This document shows, one piece after another, positions 1-5,939 of a DNA stretch of 12,913 nucleotides (the stretch's first letter is position 1; each line of letters starts with the position of its first letter). The DNA is taken from the NCBI GenBank assembly GCA_003527885.1, contig DPWB01000255.1, positions 1-12,913 on the forward strand, written 5' to 3'. Made by a program: the position numbers and the translations under genes. Below the pieces are notes generated by a model. It saw nothing but the letters and a program-made list of their open reading frames with translations. It ran no database searches and was not told the origin of the DNA. Source of the stretch: Candidatus Competibacteraceae bacterium. Lineage in GTDB: Bacteria; Pseudomonadota; Gammaproteobacteria; Competibacterales; Competibacteraceae.

Positions 1-1
1 G

Positions 2-139
2 TTCGCCATCGGCCGGATGCCGGGCTGGATCGCCAACTGGAAAGAGCTCCACGACGATCCCAAGTCGCGCATTTACCGGCCGCGTCAGGTCTACATCGGC
101 CCCACCGTCCAGGATTACGTACCGGTCAAGGACCGCTGA
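2..139 (+). CDS. gltA: Citrate synthase, C-terminal end (5' truncated by window)
   Basis: Only the last 45 codons and the TGA stop (137-139) are present; the gene enters from the left edge. The translated end contains [13 protein letters not shown], followed by RPRQVYIG and a final VPVKDR. This is the conserved C-terminus of type II (hexameric, gram-negative-type) citrate synthase, in which the RMPGW.AHW segment and the RPRQ(L/V)Y.G segment precede a short Lys/Arg-rich tail. The enzyme condenses acetyl-CoA with oxaloacetate in the first step of the TCA cycle in the cytoplasm. A strong hairpin lies 10 nt downstream and probably ends its transcript. The assignment rests on the C-terminal signature alone but that signature is distinctive. 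Confidence 0.9.
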   Translation, partial: FAIGRMPGWIANWKELHDDPKSRIYRPRQVYIGPTVQDYVPVKDR

Positions 140-149
140 TCCCACAACC

Positions 150-180
150 GGTTCCCGGCCGGCGCATCCGGCCGGGAGCC
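150..180 (+). terminator. Strong GC hairpin after gltA, terminator-like
   Basis: A 13-bp stem (150-162 with 168-180, one G-T pair) encloses the 5-nt loop CGCAT, starting 10 nt after the gltA stop. The downstream bases (GCCCTTCCG) contain no clear T-run, so it is not a textbook intrinsic terminator; it may act as an imperfect terminator or as a 3'-end stabiliser. Confidence 0.5.
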
Positions 181-250
181 GCCCTTCCGAGAACCGGACC
201 CGCGCCGCCGTCGCCCGCCGGCGGTGCTTTGGCAACTCAAGCGAACCCCG

Positions 251-1729
251 ATGTCGCCCGACGCGTTGACAAAAGAGTTCATCGGCCTCGACACCCGCTA
301 CCGGTTGGCCGACGGGCGGGTAACCCGCCGCCGCTATCTCGATTCGGCGGCCTCCACGCTGGCGCTGCGTCCGGCCCGAGAGGTGGCGGACCAACTGCTC
401 GAACACTACGCCAACACCCATAGCGAGCTGCATTTCTCCGCCCGCATCGTCCAGCGAGCATACGCCTGGGCGCACGCGCAGGCGCTCGGTTTTCTGCAAG
501 CCGACCCCGACCGCCACACCGCCATTTTCGCCGGCAGCGGTTGCACCGCCTCGCTGAATCGGCTGGCGCGGGCGCTGGCGGCGCGCCGGCCGGAGCGGGA
601 TGCGGTGGTGTCGACCTTGATGGAGCATCACGCCAATGACCTGCCGCACCGCAAACACGCCCGCCACATCGTCCACGCGCCGCTGAACGGCGAACCGCCG
701 GCGCTGGGCGCGGTCGATCTGACGGCGCTGGCCGCCGTGCTGGAACAGCGGCGCGGCCGGGTCAACTACGTGGCCGTTTCGGCGGCCAGCAACGTCACCG
801 GCATCATCAATCCGGTTCACGACATCGCGGCGCTGGCCCACGCTCACGGCGCCTGGGTCGTCGTGGATGCCTCCCAGTATCTCGCCCACGCCCCGTTGCC
901 CCTCAGCGACACGGGCGCGACCGACAGGGAACTGGATGCCGTGGTCTTTTCCGGCCACAAGCTCTACGCGCCCGGCTCGCCGGGGGTACTGGTGGCGCGG
1001 CGAAATCTGTTGGCCGATCAGGAGCCCGACGAACTGGGCGGCGGCATGGTGGACGACGTCCATTTAAAGGGGTATCTGGTGACCGACCGCTTCCCGGATC
1101 GCGAGGAAGCCGGCACCCCGAACATCGTCGGCGCGGTACAGTTGGGCGCGGCGCTGAACATCTTGCGACGGATCGGCATGGCGCGCGTTCACGCCGCCGA
1201 GCAGGCGCGGCTCCGGGAATTCGTGGCGGAGCTATCGGCCCAGCCGGGCGTGCGGCTTTACGGCGACACCGATCTCGACCGCACGCCGCGCCTCGGAACC
1301 GTGGCCTTCAACCTGGACGGCCTGGAGCACGGCCTGACCGCCACCGCATTGAACGATTACCACAACATCGCGGTCAGAAACGGTTGTTTCTGCGCGCATC
1401 CTTACGTTCGCGAACTGCTGAAACCGGAGCTGTGGGCCCTGGAGCTCGATCCCGACGCCGAGGGTGCGGCGGCGTTGCTCGCCCGCCGGCAAGGCATGGT
1501 GCGCGCCAGTTTCGGCCTGCATACCGATCGGGACGATCTGGCGGCGTTGCTATCCGGAATTCGGGATCTGCTGGCGCGGCCGGATCACTATAGGGCGCTG
1601 TATCGGCCGGACGCGGACGGCGGTTTCGCGCACCGGACCTTCGCGGCGCCGGCCGAACGTTATTTCGACGCCGAAACGGCGCTCGATCACGCGCTGTCTA
1701 GACTGAGTGTAACGCAAGGTATACTATAG
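251..1729 (+). CDS. Aminotransferase class V-fold PLP-dependent enzyme (cysteine desulfurase-like)
   Basis: A 492-residue fold-type I PLP enzyme if started at the ATG at 251; a GTG at 224 would add nine residues. Neither start has a convincing ribosome-binding site, and ATG was preferred because conserved sequence begins only near residue 30 (RYLDSAAST). Visible motifs, numbered from ATG 251: VVVDASQ with the cofactor-contacting Asp206, FSGHKLYAPGSPG with the Schiff-base Lys237, an EEAGTPN segment near 286-291, and RNGCFCAHPY with Cys381 at the place of the SufS catalytic cysteine. The family includes cysteine desulfurases, selenocysteine lyases and related enzymes. The protein is about 80-90 residues longer than SufS (about 406 aa) and ends in a non-conserved extension. 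No suf or isc genes are adjacent, so the substrate is not settled; a housekeeping desulfurase role is not implied. Confidence 0.85.
   Translation: MSPDALTKEFIGLDTRYRLADGRVTRRRYLDSAASTLALRPAREVADQLLEHYANTHSELHFSARIVQRAYAWAHAQALGFLQADPDRHTAIFAGSGCTASLNRLARALAARRPERDAVVSTLMEHHANDLPHRKHARHIVHAPLNGEPPALGAVDLTALAAVLEQRRGRVNYVAVSAASNVTGIINPVHDIAALAHAHGAWVVVDASQYLAHAPLPLSDTGATDRELDAVVFSGHKLYAPGSPGVLVARRNLLADQEPDELGGGMVDDVHLKGYLVTDRFPDREEAGTPNIVGAVQLGAALNILRRIGMARVHAAEQARLREFVAELSAQPGVRLYGDTDLDRTPRLGTVAFNLDGLEHGLTATALNDYHNIAVRNGCFCAHPYVRELLKPELWALELDPDAEGAAALLARRQGMVRASFGLHTDRDDLAALLSGIRDLLARPDHYRALYRPDADGGFAHRTFAAPAERYFDAETALDHALSRLSVTQGIL
1697..1725 (+). promoter_or_regulatory. Possible sigma-70 promoter of the xpaC-telA unit
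   Basis: A good -10 hexamer TATACT sits at 1720-1725, inside the last codons of the aminotransferase gene. A poor -35 (TCTAGA, 1697-1702) lies 17 nt upstream. Only the -10 element is convincing; the call is supported mainly by the need for a promoter ahead of the following genes. Confidence 0.25.
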
Positions 1730-1768
1730 CGGGTAACGGCCCTAACGTCACTGAGCGAGTCTGCCACC

Positions 1769-1906
1769 ATGCCTGACTTTCTTCGCAAACTCATCGGCCT
1801 GCTGTTGCTGCTGGCCACGGTCGGGGCCGTATCCTGCCAGGCGCTGACGGCGGATCCCGCGAGCGTCGCGCCGCCGCATAGCCCATGGCCGACCTTGAGC
1901 CATTGA
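1769..1906 (+). CDS. Possible small lipoprotein-like peptide (45 aa)
   Basis: An ATG-started ORF of 45 codons fills most of the gap between the aminotransferase and xpaC and ends 18 nt before xpaC. The product starts MPDFLRK, then has a hydrophobic stretch (residues 8-22, Leu-rich) followed by AVSC at 20-23, which resembles a lipobox with Cys23 as the lipidated residue, and a Pro-rich tail (24-45). No Shine-Dalgarno sequence is evident and the lipobox lacks the preferred Leu at -3. It is not recognised as a family member. It could be a genuine small exported protein of the stress cluster or a chance ORF in GC-rich DNA. Confidence 0.35.
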   Translation: MPDFLRKLIGLLLLLATVGAVSCQALTADPASVAPPHSPWPTLSH

Positions 1907-1924
1907 TGCCGCTATTTTGCTGCC

Positions 1925-2842
1925 ATGAACCGTTTTTTGGTGCTGGCCAGCGCGGTCCTGTTTTTGGTGGTTCCCCTGGTCGTGTTGCTGCAAAGGAGAA
2001 TTCGCACCGTGGCCGAACGCTACACGCAAGCTCCCCGCTCGGCCTCTCCGACCAGGGGGCTGCTGATGTTCTTGTTGCCCTTGCCGGTGCTGCTGGCCGC
2101 CGTCGGCGCTTTGATGGACGGCGATCTGACCGGCCTGTTCGACAACGGGATCTGCTACGGGCTGTTCCTCGGTGGGGCGCTGCTGCTGCGGCGCGGTTTG
2201 CGCTCGGAAGCGGACTATCTGCGCCGCCAGGTCGCCAGAGCGCCCTGGCCGTTTAAAACGCTCGGCGGCGGCCTGATCGCGCTGGCGACCGCGACCACGG
2301 CCTGGGCCAGCGTCGGACACTCGCCCTTGATGGCGCTCGTCTACGGCCTGCTCGCCCTGCTCGGCTGTTATCTGAGCTACGGTTTCGACCCGCACCGCGC
2401 CAAACGCTTCACCGACCGCGACGGCCTCGATTCCACCGACCGGGTGCTGGAGGCGCTGGCCCAGGCCGAAGCCTCCATCGCCGCCATCGAGCAGAGCACC
2501 CGCCACATCTACAACGCCGAACTCAACACCCGTCTGCGCCGCATCGCCGGCCAAGCCCGCCAGATCTTGACGATGCTGGAGGAAGACCCCCGCGATTTGC
2601 GGCGCGCTCGCAAGTTCCTGAACGTTTATCTCGACGGCGCCAAGCAAGTGACCGAAGGCTACGCGAAAACCCACGGCCGCGTCACCGCGCCGGAACTGGA
2701 GGACAATTTCCGCCGGGTTTTGGCGACCATCGAGGAGGTTTTCGCGGAGCAGCGACAAAAGCTGCTGGAAGCGGATGTCACCGATCTCGACGTGCAAATC
2801 GAAGTCTTGACGACCCAACTGAAACGGGAAGGCGTGGTCTGA
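1925..2842 (+). CDS. xpaC: XpaC family protein (5-bromo-4-chloroindolyl phosphate hydrolysis family)
   Basis: A 305-residue membrane protein. Hydrophobic segments are visible at about residues 4-22, 46-64, 71-90, 111-130 and 134-152. A charged, helical cytoplasmic-type domain follows (about 155-305) with heptad-like stretches (LEALAQAEASIAAIEQ, LRRIAGQARQIL). The helical domain and its position directly before telA match XpaC (PF10112), a family named after a Bacillus gene linked to X-phosphate hydrolysis but with no established enzyme activity. In Bacillus xpaC is paired with yaaN, a telA homologue, as here. The start lacks a clear ribosome-binding site. Inference: a membrane partner of TelA in toxic-anion or envelope stress. 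Assignment depends on the helical domain plus gene order. Confidence 0.75.
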   Translation: MNRFLVLASAVLFLVVPLVVLLQRRIRTVAERYTQAPRSASPTRGLLMFLLPLPVLLAAVGALMDGDLTGLFDNGICYGLFLGGALLLRRGLRSEADYLRRQVARAPWPFKTLGGGLIALATATTAWASVGHSPLMALVYGLLALLGCYLSYGFDPHRAKRFTDRDGLDSTDRVLEALAQAEASIAAIEQSTRHIYNAELNTRLRRIAGQARQILTMLEEDPRDLRRARKFLNVYLDGAKQVTEGYAKTHGRVTAPELEDNFRRVLATIEEVFAEQRQKLLEADVTDLDVQIEVLTTQLKREGVV

Positions 2843-2931
2843 TGGAAAAAAATTTTTCCGGCTCTCCACCCATCATCCGTTCATCCTGGCTTGAAAGACG
2901 GCTTCCACCCTTAAGGAATGGCACTGCATGA
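2842..2931 (+). CDS. Possible 29-aa ORF bridging xpaC and telA
   Basis: The ATG overlaps the xpaC stop (TGATG at 2840-2844) and its own TGA (2929-2931) overlaps the telA start (ATGA at 2928-2931), so the ORF spans exactly the otherwise empty xpaC-telA gap. A purine-rich GGGAAGG (2826-2832) lies upstream at a usable distance. The peptide starts MEKNFSGSPP, is basic toward its middle (WLERRLPPLR) and has no membrane segment. It may be a small protein or simply a reading frame that translationally couples xpaC to telA. No homology is recognised. Confidence 0.35.
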   Translation: MEKNFSGSPPIIRSSWLERRLPPLRNGTA

Positions 2932-4088
2932 GCACGACGCCGACCACCACGCCCTCTTCGCCGCCGGCGCTGCCGCAAGAGTTCGCCGCCGCGCTGCCGC
3001 AAGTCCAACAGGATTTGGCCGCCCGCGCGCCGATGGCCGCCCAGAACCAGCAACACATCGCCGCCTTGGTCAAGGAACTGGATCTGAGCGACAGCAATTC
3101 CATCCTTTTCTTCGGCGGCAAGGCGCAGGAGCAGTTGACCGCCATTTCCGACCAGATGCTGGAAGGGGTGCGCAATAAGGACAGCGGTCCGGCCGGTTCC
3201 GCGCTGAACGAAATGATCGCGGTGCTGCGCGGCTTCGATCTCGACGAACTCGACCCGAACAAAAAGCCCGGCTTCTTCGGTCGGTTGCTCGGCAAAACCA
3301 AACCGCTGGTCAAGATCGTCCAGCAATACGAGACGGTGCGCAATCAAATCGACACCATCAGCGACGCACTGGAGCGGCACAAGACTCAGCTACTGACTGA
3401 TGTCGCCATGCTGGATCGGCTTTATGACGCGAATCTTGACTACTTTCATACGCTGGAGCTGTACATTGCCGCTGGGGACGCCAAGCTGCAACAGGTCGAT
3501 ACTGAAGTGCTGCCGACCCTGGAAAAGGAGGTTGCCGCCGGCGAGGATATGGTGAAAGCGCAATCTTTGCGCGATTTGCGCGCCAGCCGTGATGATCTGG
3601 AACGGCGAGTTTACGATCTCAAACTGACCCGCCAAGTCACCATGCAAAGCTTGCCCAGCATCCGCCTGGTGCAGGAAAACGACAAGGGATTGATCAACAA
3701 GATCAATTCCACCCTGGTCAATACCGTGCCGCTGTGGCGGCAGCAACTGGCCCAAGCCATCACTATCTATCGCTCCGGCGAAGCGGCCAAGACCGTCAAG
3801 GCCGCCACCGATTTAACCAACGATCTGTTGAAATCCAACGCCGAAAATCTCCGCCAGGCCAACGCCCAAACCCGTGCCGAAATCGAACGCGGCGTGTTCG
3901 ACATCGAAACGGTGAAACAAGCCAACGAAACCCTCATTGCCACCATTGAAGACAGCCTGCGAATCGCCGATGAGGGCCGCCGCCATCGCAAAGAAGCGAC
4001 TGCACAACTCGAAACCCTGGAAGGCGAATTGCGCCAAGCGCTATCCGCTGCCCACGCCCGTACCCAACCGCCTGCCGGAGGTCGCTAG
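2928..4088 (+). CDS. telA: Toxic anion resistance protein, TelA family
   Basis: A 386-residue, almost entirely alpha-helical cytoplasmic protein of the TelA/YaaN/KlaA family (PF05816), associated with tellurite and other toxic-anion resistance; the biochemical mechanism is unknown. Seen: the family signature at about 153-187 (LLTDVAMLDRLYDANLDYF, then YIAAGDAKL), PSIRLVQENDKGL at 243-255, and TVPLWRQQLA at 266-275. The first 17 residues are a Thr/Pro/Ser-rich tail. Length is typical for the family. The ATG at 2928 has AAGGA (2912-2916) upstream at slightly long spacing. The next gene starts 2 nt after the stop, so the two are surely co-transcribed. Despite the name, TelA homologues occur widely without tellurite resistance. 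Confidence 0.93.
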   Translation: MSTTPTTTPSSPPALPQEFAAALPQVQQDLAARAPMAAQNQQHIAALVKELDLSDSNSILFFGGKAQEQLTAISDQMLEGVRNKDSGPAGSALNEMIAVLRGFDLDELDPNKKPGFFGRLLGKTKPLVKIVQQYETVRNQIDTISDALERHKTQLLTDVAMLDRLYDANLDYFHTLELYIAAGDAKLQQVDTEVLPTLEKEVAAGEDMVKAQSLRDLRASRDDLERRVYDLKLTRQVTMQSLPSIRLVQENDKGLINKINSTLVNTVPLWRQQLAQAITIYRSGEAAKTVKAATDLTNDLLKSNAENLRQANAQTRAEIERGVFDIETVKQANETLIATIEDSLRIADEGRRHRKEATAQLETLEGELRQALSAAHARTQPPAGGR

Positions 4089-4090
4089 CC

Positions 4091-5185
4091 ATGGCCTTGT
4101 GGGACAAGTTGCTTGGTGAGTTCGTCGATGTCATTCAGTGGACCGATCCGTCAAACGATACCTTGGTGTACCGTTTCGAGCGCTACGGCAACGAAATCAA
4201 ATACGGGGCCAAGCTGACGGTACGGGAAGGGCAGGTGGCGGTGTTCATCAATGAAGGCCAGCTCGCCGATACCTTTCAGCCCGGCATGTACGAGCTGAAA
4301 ACCAACAACATGCCGCTGTTGTCCACCTTGCAAGCTTGGCCCCACGGTTTCGAGAGTCCGTTCAAGGCCGAGGTGTATTTTTTCAGCACTCGTCGCTTTA
4401 CCGATCTCAAGTGGGGGACGCAGAATCCGGTGATGCTGCGCGATGCCGAATTCGGCCCAATCCGGCTGCGGGCGTTTGGTAGCTACGCGATCCGCATTAA
4501 AGACGCATCGCTTTTCTTGCGTGAGATCGTCGGTACTGACGGCAATTTCACGACGGACGAGATCACCAACCAATTGCGCAACATGGTGGTATCGCGCTTT
4601 ACCAACATCTTGGGGCAATCCAAGATCCCGGCGCTGGATTTGGCGGGCAATTACGACCAACTCGGTCAATTCTTGTTACAACGGATCGCTCCAGAATTCG
4701 GGGCAGTCGGGTTGGAATTGACCAATTTGTTGGTCGAGAACATCTCCTTGCCCAAAGAAGTCGAAGCGGCTTTGGACAAGCGCAGCAGCATGGGTATCGT
4801 CGGTAATCTCGATCAGTACACGCAGTTTCAGGCAGCGGAAGCCTTGCGCGATGCAGCCGCTAATCCCGGTGGTGGTTCCGAGGCTATGAGCATGGGGCTG
4901 GGGTTGGCGATGGCGCAGCGCTTAAACGACGCGCTGGCGCGGCCGACCCAATCGGCACCGGCCCCACCGCCTTTGCCGACCGTTAACCGCTATTTTGTCG
5001 CGGTGAATAACCAGCAAGCTGGGCCGTTTGGCATGGAGGATCTGCAACAGCAGGCACAAAGCGGCCAATTAACCCGCACCACCTTGGTGTGGACCCAGGG
5101 CATGGCGAGTTGGACACCAGCCGGCGAGGTCAGGGAATTGAACGCCCTGTTTGCCGCCATGCCGCCCCCTTTACCCAATGCCTGA
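4091..5185 (+). CDS. SPFH (band 7) domain protein with C-terminal GYF_2 domain
   Basis: A 364-residue protein of the virion-core-like/YdjI-type SPFH family. The SPFH domain covers about residues 25-230 (VREGQVAVFINEGQLADTF; the NPVMLRDAEFGPIRLRAFG segment; LLVENISLP). An Ala/Gly-rich stretch (245-275) and a Pro-rich linker (285-297) lead to a GYF_2 domain at about 300-354 (YFVAVNNQQAGPF, LVWTQGMASW). Many relatives carry a zinc ribbon at the C-terminus; none is seen here. SPFH proteins assemble on membranes and organise microdomains. In B. subtilis YdjI helps place PspA at the membrane, so a scaffold role in membrane stress is likely. Translation starts at the ATG 4091 with GGAGG (4077-4081) nine bases upstream. 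There is no transmembrane segment, so membrane contact would be peripheral. Confidence 0.88.
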   Translation: MALWDKLLGEFVDVIQWTDPSNDTLVYRFERYGNEIKYGAKLTVREGQVAVFINEGQLADTFQPGMYELKTNNMPLLSTLQAWPHGFESPFKAEVYFFSTRRFTDLKWGTQNPVMLRDAEFGPIRLRAFGSYAIRIKDASLFLREIVGTDGNFTTDEITNQLRNMVVSRFTNILGQSKIPALDLAGNYDQLGQFLLQRIAPEFGAVGLELTNLLVENISLPKEVEAALDKRSSMGIVGNLDQYTQFQAAEALRDAAANPGGGSEAMSMGLGLAMAQRLNDALARPTQSAPAPPPLPTVNRYFVAVNNQQAGPFGMEDLQQQAQSGQLTRTTLVWTQGMASWTPAGEVRELNALFAAMPPPLPNA

Positions 5186-5214
5186 AAAGCCACGATCAGG
5201 CAGGCATTGGTTTT
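5175..5214 (+). terminator. Intrinsic terminator overlapping the SPFH stop codon
   Basis: A perfect 10-bp inverted repeat, CCAATGCCTG (5175-5184) and CAGGCATTGG (5201-5210), with a 16-nt loop is followed directly by TTTT (5211-5214). The left arm contains the last codons and part of the TGA stop of the SPFH gene. It probably ends the xpaC-telA-SPFH transcript, so the next gene should have its own promoter or depend on read-through. Confidence 0.65.
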
Positions 5215-5261
5215 CTGAGCGGCTCGACGACGTTTCATCGAGCAGAAACTCTGGCTTGAAA

Positions 5262-5298
5262 CCTCCCCCATCAGGGGGATAAGTGTGCGTGGGGGAGG
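5262..5298 (+). promoter_or_regulatory. Structured 5' leader of the kbp-like gene: alternative hairpins
   Basis: CCCCC (5265-5269) can pair with GGGGG at 5274-5278 (4-nt loop ATCA). Alternatively CCTCCCCC (5262-5269) can pair with GGGGGAGG at 5291-5298. The two pairings are mutually exclusive. The second would hide an SD-like GGAGGAG (5294-5300) that precedes a 10-codon ORF (ATG 5312 to TGA 5342-5344). This looks like a regulatory leader but no known riboswitch class is recognised. Confidence 0.35.
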
Positions 5299-5316
5299 AG
5301 TGACCTCTGCCATGCT

Positions 5317-5347
5317 GTTTCGCCCGGTCAAGGGCGTGGATTGAAAC
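5317..5347 (+). repeat. Solitary CRISPR-repeat-like sequence (type I-C-like)
   Basis: This 31-nt element begins GTTTCGCCC, has a short CGCCC/GGGCG inverted repeat, and ends in GGGCGTGGATTGAAAC. That 3' end is the hallmark of type I-C CRISPR repeats. There is no second good copy at spacer distance and no cas gene in the window, so it is an orphan repeat or a look-alike. It lies in the 5' leader, 11 nt before the Shine-Dalgarno sequence of the kbp-like gene. Confidence 0.55.
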
Positions 5348-5369
5348 CGAGAAATCACAGGAGATTGCA

Positions 5370-5810
5370 ATGGGACTTTTCGACTTTATCGTCAACCAGG
5401 GTAAAAAGTTGTTCGGCGCGGACGAGCAGGACCCAGCCGCGAAAATCAAGGCGGAAATTGAAGCGGCCAATCCCGGTGTCAAGAATCTGGATGTGAAATT
5501 CAAAGACGGCCAGGTTCAGCTTTCTGGTGATGCCATCACTCCGGAAGCCATGGAAAAAGCGGTCTTGATGGCGGGTAATGTTCAAGGGGTTCAGAATGTA
5601 TCCGCCGATGGGATAAAGGCCCCGCCTCAGACGGGTAAGGTCGAGTATTACACCATCAAGTCGGGTGACACGCTGTCCTCGATTGCCAAGCATTTCCTGG
5701 GCAATGCCTCGGCGTATAACCAAATTTTTGAAGCCAATCGCGAAGTGATCCAGGACCCCGACAAGATTTATGTCGGTCAGAAGATTCGGATTCCTCTCAG
5801 CGGAAGCTGA
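5370..5810 (+). CDS. kbp: BON-LysM protein, Kbp/YgaU-like potassium-binding protein
   Basis: A 146-residue soluble protein that can be followed end to end against E. coli Kbp (YgaU, 149 aa). It has an N-terminal MGLFDFIVNQGKKL, a BON domain at about 22-83 (VKFKDGQVQLSG, then GVQNVSADGIK) and a LysM domain at about 92-142 (YYTIKSGDTLSSIAKHFLG, then DKIYVGQKIRIP). E. coli Kbp binds K+ in the cytoplasm and has been linked to the envelope stress response and peptidoglycan cross-linking. No signal peptide is present, as in Kbp. The ATG at 5370 has a good AGGAG (5359-5363) six bases upstream. It is separated from the SPFH gene by a terminator and a structured leader, and followed by DUF533 after 129 nt. 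Confidence 0.88.
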   Translation: MGLFDFIVNQGKKLFGADEQDPAAKIKAEIEAANPGVKNLDVKFKDGQVQLSGDAITPEAMEKAVLMAGNVQGVQNVSADGIKAPPQTGKVEYYTIKSGDTLSSIAKHFLGNASAYNQIFEANREVIQDPDKIYVGQKIRIPLSGS

Positions 5811-5831
5811 GTTTTCACGGGAGCGGTTTCT

Positions 5832-5856
5832 GCGGGGTGACAGGTTGTCACTCCGC
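5832..5856 (+). other. Stable hairpin after the kbp-like gene
   Basis: An 11-bp stem (5832-5842 with 5846-5856, one G-T pair) with loop GGT starts 21 nt after the kbp stop. No T-run follows, so it may protect the transcript end or act as a weak or factor-dependent terminator rather than a classical one. Confidence 0.45.
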
Positions 5857-5889
5857 ACTGTTCACGCGATGAACGTTTTGCCGGGTGAC

Positions 5890-5906
5890 CGCTAATACGG
5901 TTAGCG
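5890..5906 (+). promoter_or_regulatory. Dyad upstream of the DUF533 gene, possible operator
   Basis: A perfect 6-bp inverted repeat CGCTAA / TTAGCG with a 5-nt spacer (TACGG) lies 33 nt before the DUF533 start codon. It has the size and place of a regulator-binding site, but no regulator can be named and a chance palindrome is possible. Confidence 0.25.
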
Positions 5907-5939
5907 TCATCGACCCACCAACTGAATGAGGGTAATGGA

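Noticed and set aside
2844..2859. GGAAAAA-AA-TTTTTCC near-palindrome after xpaC as a terminator
   Set aside because: A two-base loop cannot form a stable RNA hairpin, the stem is A-T rich, no T-run follows as a tail, and a terminator here would cut off telA.
1748..2869. Long minus-strand open frame (373 codons) opposite xpaC
   Set aside because: It is antisense to a convincing membrane protein gene, its translation is Gln/Arg/Gly-rich low-complexity sequence typical of GC-rich shadow frames, and it has no recognisable domain.
5232..5347. A true CRISPR array
   Set aside because: Only one good repeat-like unit is present; the second candidate is too diverged, the spacing is too long, and no cas genes are in the window. 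Kept only as an orphan-repeat finding.
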